Shown here: positions 1 to 10,476 of the stretch, one piece after another | How the letters are laid out: every line of letters begins with the position of its first letter | How positions within the stretch are numbered: position 1 is the first letter of the stretch | DNA from: Chromera velia | Taxonomy: Eukaryota > Sar > Chromeraceae | NCBI GenBank assembly: GCA_018398765.1 | Contig: JAHBMJ010003930.1 | Span: 8,050-61,750 of the forward strand | DNA length: 53,701 nt | Direction: 5' to 3' | Program-made: the position numbers and the translations under genes | Notes under the pieces: generated by a model | What the model saw: the letters and a program-made list of their open reading frames with translations, nothing else | What the model was told of the DNA's origin: nothing | Database searches by the model: none

Positions 1-2821
1 GGGGGGGGGGGTTGGAGGGTGAAGAAGAAGAAAATCTAACATGGATCTCTGAGAGCAAGTCAATCCCTTGGCTGAAGAGCTGAAGAACGAAGACGCAAAC
101 ACAGAAAAACCATCACTGGCAGGAAGGATTTTTCGAGGAATCCAAAAGGCATTGACGGTGGGAAATTGGCGAGCGCATGGGGGCATCAGAGAGACGTACA
201 TATGCAATCAAACAGGCAAGAAATGTAAAAAAGAACTCGAAATTCGAACCATAGATCTTCCTTGAGTCGATTCTCCCCCCCCTGATGAATCTAGTTGAAC
301 TGACTGACTGACTGACCTTTCTCGAGGAATCGAAAAAGCGTCGCACTCTTCCGAGATCCCGGCACCATCTCCCAGACCATCCCCATTATCATCTTCTGGA
401 TCACCCCCGCCACCCCCCCAACCTTCTCCACCCCCGCCGTCCCCCCAACTATATTTATCACCGCCGCCGCCCCGCCCGCCTTCTCCAACCCCTCTCCTGT
501 TGGGTGTCTCAGATGCAGACGGCGGATCGGTTCCAGTGAAAAGCCTCTCGAAGAAGCCCATAGGTCCCCCCCCAATTGGTCTCATGTTCACGTCTCCTTC
601 AGGCCATTCGATTACCGTAACGGTCGGTGTGCTGCTGCTGCCTAGGGGAGGGTTTCTTTGGGGAGTCTGCGCCCCTAGTGGTGCTGCACTGGAGTCGGGA
701 ACTGGGGCGGCTCCTGTGGGGGATGGCGGCGGGCGGAATGGCGACGGACTGGCCCCAAGGGGACCTGATGGCGGCGCCCTCGCCCGCCCACCCCCTGATC
801 CCGCCTCAGGCAATCCCCTCCTCTGAGCACTCCCAGGTGCAGGAGCGGCAGAAGAAGCAGAAGAAGAAGATGGAATGGTACCCCCGACACCTTTTCCCAC
901 CCCTGTCGTCTTACCAAGCCCAGGAGACCGGACTGCAGATCCACCCCCTCTCGGTCGGGACAAAGGGGGAGGAGAACGAGACCGCCCCACAAATCTGTCC
1001 CACCCGTCATCTCCTGGCACAAAAACAGACGAGGCAGAATCATAACCGTCGTCTTCTTCTTCCTCTTCCTCCTCTTCTTCTCCCATCTCCTCGCTAATGT
1101 CCTCATCATCAAGAATTAAATCCGACTCTAGCCATTCAGGGTGACTTCCATAATCAATTTCCTCTTCACCTCCTCTGACACCCCTGCCACCTGCTCCACC
1201 GGCAGAGGGTGCAGAGGGTTCCATGGGTTCATCACGATCCCCCCCTCTTTCACCTGCAGCTGCTGATGGTGCCCCATCGGGAGACGGTGCTGCCTGGCTC
1301 TCCACCCCCCCCCACCCATACCCATCTGGCTGACTGACTGCCCCCCCACCCCCACCCCCCCCCGGCACAGGAACAGCCTCTCCCCCTCCCCCTCCTACCT
1401 GCCCCCCTTCCGAGCTCATGACCACATCTTCTCCCTCTATCACCTGTCCAGATGACCCTGCAGCTCCGTCACCTGCAGAGCCCCTCGTGCCTGCACACAC
1501 CACCACTTACACGTACAACGACACATCGCGCGCGCGCAAGGGGAGAAGGGCGGCAGGGTGGAAGTGCACACTGTTTCATAAACGCACCACGAAATCCCTA
1601 GAAATACCGATACAGAACTGGCCACAGAGGCACACGCCGAGAGACTCAAACATACAGCTTCGACATGCAGAGAGAAGAAAAGGCAATCTACAAGTACCAA
1701 AAAAATTTCTACGGTTTCCGTCCGTCTCGTTGTCTGACCTTGAGCTGGCTCCTGTGTGCCCATTTGGACCCCGGCACCACTCGTTGAGGTCATGGAGGGC
1801 CCCGGCATCATCAACGCAGGAGGACTCTGCGCACTCATCTCAGGAAGCGCACTCGGCCCTGCTGTCTCCTGCAGAAGGCCCCCCGTAAGGGAAGTGTTGA
1901 CAATCCGCAAGGGGGGAAACAGAGGAGCTACAGGGCTTGAAGCGCTCTCTTCTCCCGCATCTTCTGTGGCTTCCTCCTCCTCTTCCATTTCTTCTTCACC
2001 CCCCCCTGTCGGGCTTCCTTCCTCCTCATCTCCGTCTCCATCCTCCTCTTCATCCTCGTCTGCGTCCTCCTCATCTTCGTCAATATCCTCCTCTGTCCCA
2101 GGAAGCGGAGAATCACCCATCCCCCTAGAAGATCCCGTCACCCCACCCCCAGGAGGGCCCATCCACGGACTGTACGGCTCTCCCCCCGTGCCCCTCTGTT
2201 GTTGGTGATGATGCCGAACAGCGACACGTGTAGAAGGATGCTGGGCATGGTGACGCAGGTGGGCAGGATGCGGCTGCGTGTCCCCCCCCCTTCTCGGGCC
2301 TGCAGCTGGCGTCGAGTCATCCTCAGAGGACATCACGACGACGTTCTGCCTGCTGCCTGACTGCGGGGCCTGTTGTCTTGTCACCCCTGCTGCCTGTCTC
2401 CTCAACATCTGGGCGAGGAAAATCGTTCGAATGTGCTCCTGCTCGGGTCTGTACACACACACACACACACACACACACGCGCACACACACACACACACGC
2501 AAGCAAGCGTATACAATGCCCATTTGTAGGCAGGCACTGACACACACACCCCACACACCCCTCGATTCATACACTGAAAGGTGCATGTATGGCCCGACGT
2601 CCGCACGCACAGAAAGAGATGAATAGAGAGAGAGCTGCATGATCCGATGGATGGAACGACAGTCCACGAAGGCCTCGCTCGATCCAGCGGGGGTCCGCAT
2701 GATGAATGCACTCACTTCTCTCTCTCTCTGCACAAGTACCCGGAGAGACAGGGAGGGACCACAAACACGTGATGAATCAATTAAGTTAAAACAACAAGCT
2801 GATGGAAGAAAAGCCACGGAC

Positions 2822-2852
<31 letters not shown>

Positions 2853-3180
2853 AAAAATCCACCCACCCCTCGATGGACCGAGATGCCGCCAGACTCCGGA
2901 GACCCCCGCTGTCCCTGCCGCCTCCGGACCCCGGCCTACTGCCGGAAGCGGAGGCAGCAGCCGAAGGTCGTCCCTCAGCTCCTTCTCCCTGTCCTTCTTC
3001 TTCGTCCTCCACTTGGACATCGTCCTCGTCTTCCGGGGCCGTGCCGACAGCTACACCGGAGACGGAGACGGACGCGGAAGGGAGCGCCGGAGCGGCAGCA
3101 GCAACGTCGGAAACGGGGGGGAGGGAAGGTCGCCCAGTGAGCCGGAATGAGCGCGGGGGGCCGAAGCGAGGCGGTTGAGG
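1..3180 (-). CDS. Acidic, low-complexity multi-exon protein, unassigned (3' end leaves the window)
   Basis: Three minus-strand exons splice in matching phase: one ending at 2867 (donor GTGGGT, start near 3180 uncertain), 2448-1739 (acceptor a TG repeat ending TACAG; donor GTCAGA) and 1490-317 (acceptor GTGTGTGCAG; donor GTCAGT). The donor after 317 leaves phase 2, so coding should continue towards or past position 1. The protein is rich in Gly, Pro, Ser and long Glu/Asp runs, with no domain that I recognise. The motif VVMSSE occurs near the start of two successive exons (VVVMSSEDDSTP and DVVMSSEGGQVGG), suggesting duplicated exon starts. Segments such as PEWLESDLILDDEDISEEMG and FFERLFTG look folded or conserved. 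It may be the 3' part of the RMND5-like gene upstream on the same strand, or a separate gene; I cannot decide. Function unknown. Confidence 0.45.
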
Positions 3181-3664
3181 TCCGAGTGGACCCGCAACGA
3201 GGGAGAGAGAACTAGTGACCAGAAGGGATTGATGGTTGGAATTCTGATACGACCAGCTATCCAGTGGGCGATGGTCCCGGAATGCTGCAGTGTTGGATGC
3301 AAACAGACGGTCAGCAGGTGCCTCGGCGGCAAGGGACGGAGGCAGCTGACGATCGAGAAGAAAAGGGGAAATGCATCTGTAAGCCCCGAATCCTCTCTGT
3401 CCCCTCTGCAGATTGCCCAATCTGTCCTCGGAGTCCAAAGGAGCATCTCCAACTCCAGCCCTCTCCCACTCCCTCTCCATCCTTCCCCACCCCTCTCCCT
3501 GCTGACGTCTGCGGGGTCCCAACCACCTCCGCAGGTTGACCTGCATCCACAACAACAAACAAAGGAATAAACGTGCCAGTTCATATTCAGATACATCCAT
3601 ACGTATACACATACGCATGCACATGGGGAGACAGCGTATCTGATTCTCTCCTTTCCCTCCGTAA

Positions 3665-3697
<33 letters not shown>

Positions 3698-3928
3698 TAC
3701 TACATGTTTCCCCCCCTTCCTTTCCTTTCCTTTCCTTCCAGACAAACAGCAAAAAAGAAGAGGGAGGACGCTCTCTCTCCCCCTTAACAGCTGTTTCTCC
3801 TCGGTTTCTCGTCTCTCTGCCATGCTGTCAGTCAAACAAAATGGGCGTCCATCTACCGTCTCCACCTCACGAACGCATCCACAATCCGTCTACGTGATCA
3901 AGAAAGAAACACGACTGAAACGAAGGAA

Positions 3929-4480
3929 TCAAAAATTAATTTGAACAAAAAACCCAAAGGAAATGAATGAATGGGAATGAATGGAGGAATGAATGAATCG
4001 AATCAAGCGATTGGACCCACCCACCTCTCCCGCTTCACCTACCGACGAATCATCGGTATCAAAACGTGCGCGCCTGTCCCTTTCCCTTTGCCCTGGTATC
4101 TCTCTTCCCCAGTGCAATTCCGTGTCCCCTTGAGGTCTGTTTCTCCCCCACAGTGATCTTGTCTGTGATCTTACTCTCCCCTCTCTTGCTCTCAAAGGAT
4201 GCGCAGCGGCGCCAGGTCTGAATGGAGGCGCATGAATGTTGAGGGCGAAAGAAGAAGAAGAAGAAGAAGGCCCGGTCCCCGAGTCCCGTCTCTGCCCAAG
4301 CTGGGCTTCGATACGGGCCCTCATTCCTGGAAGCCCTTGAAGCCCTCGTGGACGTTGCTGCGAAGGATCCTGAGCGTTCCCGTTGGCCCTCTCCTCTGCT
4401 CCCGTCTCTGTCGCCGCTGCAGTCTTTGCCTTTTTGCATCTTTGTGTCGACCCTGCAGATACAGCAAAGCTTTGCGCATC
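3929..4480 (-). CDS. Possible linking exon(s), Ser/Arg/Ala-rich, unassigned
   Basis: On the minus strand an acceptor-like TGTATCTGCAG near 4450 precedes a frame reading RCKKAKTAAATETGAEER and then RARIEAQLGQRRDSGTG followed by a Ser run. The composition resembles a disordered coding exon rather than an intron, and it lies between the RMND5-like exons and the acidic exons on the same strand. No domain is recognisable, the frame choice is not forced by neighbouring exons, and the 3' boundary is not clear. A second stretch at 3560-3270 also follows an acceptor (TGCAG near 3540) and reads as low-complexity protein in more than one frame. Confidence 0.25.
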   Translation of the reverse strand, partial: DAQSFAVSAGSTQRCKKAKTAAATETGAEERANGNAQDPSQQRPRGLQGLPGMRARIEAQLGQRRDSGTGPSSSSSSFALNIHAPPFRPGAAAHPLRAREGRVRSQTRSLWGRNRPQGDTELHWGREIPGQRERDRRARFDTDDSSVGEAGEVGGSNRLIRFIHSSIHSHSFISFGFFVQINF

Positions 4481-5002
4481 CTTCGTGCCTTCTGTCAACA
4501 GCTGCTTTTCCTCTATAGGCACTAACTGCTCAGACGCCTGCGTCTTCTTCTCTAAGACATGAGGTGAAAAAGGCAGGCGGCGTGAGAAATCAATGCTTTA
4601 ATACAGAAAAAAGGTCTCTCTCGATCGACCGCAGCCTCTGATACTGCGTTGATCCTTGCTTTGTTTGCACCAGGCTCCTCCTGACTCACAGGATGGATGT
4701 CTGGGGCAGACCGTACACAAGTTCCGATTATTGGAAGAAGGCATCATTCTGGATCGACTCTCAATTCGCGACGAGACCAAAGTTCTACCTACCCCCTATA
4801 TCTTCCCTCCTCCCCACATCCGTATAGAAGCTCGCATATGTCTTTTTCTGGTCCTTAGTGGAACCATTGAACATTAACACAACTCGACCGACCTTCTCCC
4901 TCCTTCCGGTCCCTTCCCTTTCTCCCGACCCGTCGCATCACAGAGAGATACGACGAAAAGGGCAGAGGAGACGGGCAACGCCTCTCTGTCACACGCCGAT
5001 AC

Positions 5003-7081
5003 CCATCAGAGAAACGCACGGCAGATGCAGACAGCGCCTCGATCCAGTCTGCAGCAACTTTGTGGAGGGCCTTTCTTCTCTCCGCGTCGTCCCTCACACC
5101 GTCTCCGTCTACGCCTTCAGAAGGCCCCCCGATTTCGGACTGTGCCTGGCCACTGCGACAACTCATATCACAAACACAGACGCAAACAAACGCAAGCTTG
5201 CAAACATGCGATACACAGAGAGCAAAAGGGTTGTGAATTCTCATCGAACAGCATGCTTTCGTGAAAACATTTAGCGAAGCAGTTCATCACACACATTCCT
5301 CAGACTGTCTACGTGGGCCGTGAGGTAATGAAAGTAAACCCACGACAACTTGATCCGAAAGTTTTTCTCCTTTCACAAACGCACGCACAAATCGACAAGC
5401 AAGGAACCTGATGGACTTCTGTCTGAGCAACCGTACAAAGTAACCCCCCTCTTTCGTCTTTTCCATGAAGGAAAATGAACCTCTACTGAGAAGCAAGCGC
5501 CCCCCCCCTTATAGGCTCCTTCCCTCCCCATGTACCCAGAATTCACTCCTCAACTCACTCACTCACTCACTCACTCACTCACTCACTCACTCAGTCCACT
5601 TACTTGTGGACACCGTCTGCCGACCCCCCTGGAGACGGAGATCCGCCCGATTTCCTCTTCAACTTCCTCCCCCCCCTTGGAGGGTCCAATGCGAGGCGTG
5701 CCATAAGGGTCGCAATGCGAGAGTGCATAAAGGGGAAGAAGGGGAGGAAGTGGGACCGTGCGTATTGCAGAGCTGCCATCTCAGGGGATTTGTGTGTCCC
5801 CCCCTCCCCTTCCTCCTCATCCGATACCATCTCTCCCCTCTCTTCCTCAGTCCTGGACAGAAGACGAAGGAACTGAGGGCATGCAGAGAGAGAAGATGAA
5901 AAGGCTGAGAGAAGATTCTTCTGGGACAGAATGTGCAGCCAACGGACGGAGACGAGCGCAGAGCGCGGACGAATCATTGAATGAATATGCAGAGCGTGTA
6001 GTCTATCCACCAATATACAGCAAAGCAAACAGACAATATGTCATTCTTCCCAGACATCGCAGCGTAATTCTATCGAAGTAACATCTTTCAACTTCTCCAT
6101 GCAATTTGCACAGCGCTTCCTTACTGTCCGCAAAAAAGCTAATCTTTCAGTCAGCAGAAGAGGAACAGGAGGCATCCCTTTGTCGCGCTTTTTCCATCTC
6201 TCCTCGTTTCAATCTCCAATCCTCCGTGCATTCTGATTCATTCTCTGAATGTTTATTGACTGACCTTCAGTTCGTACAGCTTGAATGTCGCATGCATTTA
6301 CTTTCTGTATGAAAAGTGTTCTGTATGAAAGTAAATGCATTCACCGACCTTCAGTTCGTGCAGCTTGAATGTCAGGGCCGCCTGTCTCTTCTCATCGTGA
6401 TTCCAGCTTCCCTCCCCCCCTCCTGCCGTTCCTTTTTGAGAGGTGCTTGGGGCAGCAGGAGACAATAGAGAGGCCCTTCCTCTTTCTGTCTCTTTGGACC
6501 CCCTGCTCTCGAGCAGATGGACTGCCTCCCCCACCCTTCCTTCAATAATATCCGCGCACAAATTCTGAAGGAGAAGGTATTTAATCACGACGTCGGGGTC
6601 TAGTTCTCCATGCAGATAAGGGGGGCGCGTCTGTGTGTCGTCTGAGAACATGACATCCAAGCCCCCAAAAGCCCCTCTATCAGTCCGTGTCGTTGAGCGA
6701 ACAGAGGCGAGCCTGTTGCGTCCTCCTGTAGCCATGGGTGTGGGCAGGAGGGAGGAGAGGGTGACTGAGTGAGGAGAGCAGTGAACATGCAAGCCCCGTT
6801 GCTGTTGCTGGGGCTGTGTGCTGTCTGATACTCCTGGACCACGAAGGGGCGTGGACAGGCCTGTGCCCCCTGCCGGCGACTGTGGGGAGACCGCAGGGAC
6901 AGCCGGAGTGGTTAGCAGAAGTCCGCCTGCCCCTGCTTTTTTGGACTTTGGGGAGACTGGGGACTGCTGCTGCTCCTGCTGCTGCTGCTGTTGCAGCCTA
7001 AGTCTTGTGTGTTTGATCTGGACGGACATCGAGGAAGGGTCGAAGTGGGGGTAGGAGAGGGGGACCGAGTTGGCCTCCTCT

Positions 7082-7136
<55 letters not shown>

Positions 7137-8815
7137 TAAGGGGCACGGTGACGTTAACGAATAGGTGCAAACATGGTTGGCACTCTTTCATTGACGGTCC
7201 TGTCGAAAGGGAAACAAATGCTTCGCGTCAAACGCACAGAAGCATGCAAAAAGAGACTCTCAGAAGAAAAGCAGAGAGACACAAGAACACCAACGACTGA
7301 CACGAAGAGGCCATACAGGTCGAAGAGACCCCTCTGGAGAAGGTGTTGAGAGACGAGACGGGCAACGAGCCTCTCGTCTAGAGGGATGGGCCTCCAGAGA
7401 ACAGACAAGTTGCCTTCATACTGCACAGACGCAATGAAAAAAAGAACGATAGACACAGATAGACAGGTACCACGAAGAAAGAGAAGTCGCCGGCTTCAGA
7501 TGCATGCAGCTTTCTGCACGAACACATTTACAAGCTGTTTCTCCCGCTAACCCCACAGGGATGCCATTACGCCGAAAGAAGGGCACGCCTCTCATTCCAA
7601 AAAGTTGTCACTGCACTCAAAAGATCTCGGGGGGATTTCGCCACCTCCCCGTCCGCAGTTTTCCATCGACTTTCAAAGCAGCGAAGAGGTGGATACCTAC
7701 TTACACACACACAGACCTCAACCCACACAAATCTGCCTCCCTTCCCTCCGATTGCAGTCTGACCCCTTCTGACTGACTTCCTTATCCAGAGTCCTGCCGA
7801 GCTTAACCAGATGGACGTAGTACCCCTTGTACTTGCCTGCCACCTTGGCGTGCGCTTCTTGGCCCTGCATCGAGGAGAGGGCATGCAAGGCGTGTCGGTA
7901 ACGTTTTGAACTCCATCGAAATACGAAGCGTCTGGAAGAGAGGCGGAGGTGATCGGGGAAATCGAAATTCGTCAAAGAAAACAGAGAGAAAGGTAAAGTG
8001 AAAGAGGCCCCAACAGTTTGGGTAGCATAACTTTCCGGAGTCCAGTCACACGAAAAACAACCGAAATCCTTCTCCTGTTCGGCTTAGTTCCCCGTCGACT
8101 GTTCGACGAACACCTCCTTCTTTGCCTTTGCGTCTGCGGGGCCTTGCGTGTTGTTCCCTGTTCAGTGGAATGTGGCGCTACTTGTTCCTTGCTTTCCTTT
8201 GGTGTACGCCTTTACTCTGAATGCCTCTCTCTTTCAAATCCTACACACGCTCATACGAGCGAAACGATGCTCTGACAGGCGCATTGGATTGCTCAATGAT
8301 GAACGGCGGGATCACACACTTTTTCTCTAACACACACAGACTCGATCGCTCACCTTGACTCGCTCTGCAAACTTTTGCACAATCGGGTTGTAGTCCTCAG
8401 CCTGAACGCATTGGAAAGAGACAGGACAGAGAGAGGAGGTGAGGAAGCTCAGCACACTGAGCCTACAGGTCTGCGACATCTCGCAATCAGCTTGCTTCTT
8501 GGTTTGGTTTTTGTGTCTGCTTTCCCTCAACATCTTCGTCTCTCTGCTGTCTCAAGTACACCCTGTACGCTTGCCTGTCTTGTCTGTGTTGTTCTGCTTT
8601 CTGTTTGAGCGTTCCTCACTACACATAGACAGTAAGCCGACCTTTGTCTCTTGTGGAAGTGTCTCGAGTTGCTGTTTACAGGATACGAGTAGGCTCTGGA
8701 GGTCACTGATGACGCTGCAGATGTCTTTGTTTGTCTTTCTGGTCTCTGTGGCTGCAGAGAAGATCTCTGCCTCCACGCTGCAAGGGGAGGGCGCCATCGG
8801 GGTATCCGTGGCCAT
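5003..8815 (-). CDS. RMND5/GID2-like subunit of the GID/CTLH E3 ubiquitin ligase complex
   Basis: Exons (minus): 8815-8642, 8401-8354, 7864-7778, 7420-7317, 7081-6349, 5872-5604 and 5152 to about 5003; the first six junctions are phase-consistent. The start is the ATG at 8815 in a good context (AAAAATGGCC). About 520 residues are visible. The N-terminal coiled coil ends in KYKGYYVHLVKLGRTLDKE, matching the RMND5 segment before LisH. LisH follows (RLVSQHLLQRGLFDL). A Gln/Pro/Ser-rich insert of about 150 residues separates it from VVIKYLLLQNLCADIIEGR and the CTLH motif LTFKLHELK/FLRLLS, which is split exactly by an intron. The CRA part reads AALQYARSHFLPFFPFMHSR. RMND5 proteins normally end in a degenerate RING that carries E2-dependent ligase activity; I did not find it, so it may be in unrecognised exons or missing. 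Exon 7 fits by phase only. Confidence 0.75.
6259..6375. repeat. Local duplication of an exon end with its donor, arranged around a small palindrome
   Basis: Read on the plus strand, ACCTTCAGTTCGT(A/G)CAGC followed by TTGAATGTC occurs twice, about 80 bases apart. On the minus strand each copy encodes the CTLH residues TFKL(H/Y)ELK followed by a GT donor (GTCGGT in the inner copy, GTCAGT in the outer). Between them lies an inverted repeat, GCATTTACTTTC and GAAAGTAAATGC, around two TCTGTATGAAA copies, which on the minus strand give TTTCATACAG acceptor-like sites. Only the inner copy is needed for the phase-consistent gene model. Confidence 0.7.
7085..7134. repeat. (CA)n microsatellite abutting an RMND5 3' splice site
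   Basis: About 25 CA units on the plus strand. On the minus strand this is a (TG)n tract running directly into GCAG, the acceptor of exon 5 of the RMND5-like gene. It takes the place of a polypyrimidine tract. Confidence 0.9.
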
Positions 8816-9809
8816 TTTTGCTTTTCGACTTTTGTTGTCGTCTTCTAGAGAAGTAGTACAACTGGCACAGGACTACAAGAAGGCAGAAGCACAGATTCAG
8901 GCTTTCCTGACGGGCACCTCTGTAGCCTTCTAGAAAGCGAAAAGCTTCCTCTTGAGGTCGAGACAAGATAGAGCGGTACACGACCAAAGACCTCGGCTTC
9001 CAATCACAAAAGAGACGACGAGAGTAGGAGACCAGAATTCCCGTCTCCTGCAAAGAAAGTTTGCAGACTGAAAGATTTTGACTGCAAACCTTACACGGAA
9101 GAAAGCATCCACAAGCCTCGGGATCAGACCGTGGTGGAAAGGCATGCAATTGTACAAGGTGGCAAGCAGTCTGACACGTCATTCATTCGTCTGAGCTGCG
9201 TGCTGAATCAGGGACCGTCCGTAAAAACTCAGCTGGTCTGAGATCGATGTGAAGCCGCGGCACTCATGCATGCATGCAGTGACATCCCGACATCTGCAGG
9301 CATGGTCGGACCTGCGTGATGCGGCGCCCGGCCCCGCGAGACAGATCCCCGTATGATCCCCATGCATGCTCCCCGTCTCCAAATGTCTCCAAGTCAAGTG
9401 TCTGTCACGACGTGTTCAGACTCTGGATCTCTTCTGCGATCGAATTGCAAACTTGCTTTTCAGAACACTGAGGACACGCTTTGCTTGAAAGGTTTTCCTG
9501 CGCGTCTTCGTTCCTCTCGACTTCTGCATTCACGTTTCCCCCCTTTTGGCATTAGTTCTCCCGTCTCCTGACTCAAGAATTCAGTGTCTTCCTTCACGGC
9601 CCTCCCGTAGAGTGTGTCAAGCTTTTGTTGATAGAGACAGGGGAATAGGAGAGAAGAATTTCGAGGATGCAAGGTAAGAAAAGATATACCGGTATGTCAG
9701 AGTGACGGAGATTCAAAAGGAAACCCCCTTATTATCAGGGATTTTCTCACCAGATTTCTGACGTCTTTCTCTGCGCCCCTTCCCATCCTTTTTTGTAGGA
9801 GAGGAAAGC
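8816..9809. promoter_or_regulatory. Divergent intergenic space between the RMND5-like and LRR genes
   Basis: The two start codons point away from each other with 994 bases between them, so promoters for both are expected here. I see no convincing TATA box or other motif. Open frames exist on both strands but none has splice-phase support. A minus-strand segment near 9460-9620 (KLDTLYGRAVKEDTEFLSQE) has coding-like composition and could be an untranslated or extra upstream exon. Confidence 0.35.
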
Positions 9810-10218
9810 ATGGCTCAGGGTCTGGCGACTCGCAACGTGCTGCAGCCTTCGCCAGAAGACACTCTCTGGACGCTCGTGAAAAACGGCTGGCCGACTTCCG
9901 AGGTTGGTCGCATTGGATTGGCGGTCGATCTGTTCAGTCTGGCTTTGTCCATTCTGTGCATGACTTGGATGCAGGTCTCCATCGATAGAGCAATGTGCAA
10001 ATGTATCGTCGTGCCCTGAATAATCTGTCTATCGGTCTCTTGCTGTGCAGGGTGTGTCAGAGATGATGAGCTCGGGTCGGGATGGCTGGGGGATGGCGTG
10101 GCTGTGCTTGTGTTCAGCAAAGAGGGTGAGTATGCATATAGTTATGTGGTGGAAAGTCATGACTCCACTAGTTCTGCGCGGTTCGTTTCTTCTGCTGCAC
10201 TCAGATCGCTGGAAATGG

Positions 10219-10262
<44 letters not shown>

Positions 10263-10289
10263 TTTCTTTCTCTCTTTCTCTCTTTCTCT

Positions 10290-10327
<38 letters not shown>

Positions 10328-10412
10328 TGTGTGTGGGTGCGCGTGCGTGCGCGCGCGCGCGCGCGTGTTTTTTTCTTTGTTTCTTTCTTTTCGTACTTTC
10401 TTTTTTTTTTTT

Positions 10413-10476
<64 letters not shown>

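Noticed and set aside
8439-8933. Plus-strand frame with membrane-like segment (LFVFLVSVAAEKISASTLQG)
   Set aside because: It is the antisense of the RMND5 exon 1, whose minus-strand frame splices in phase into RMND5-like sequence.
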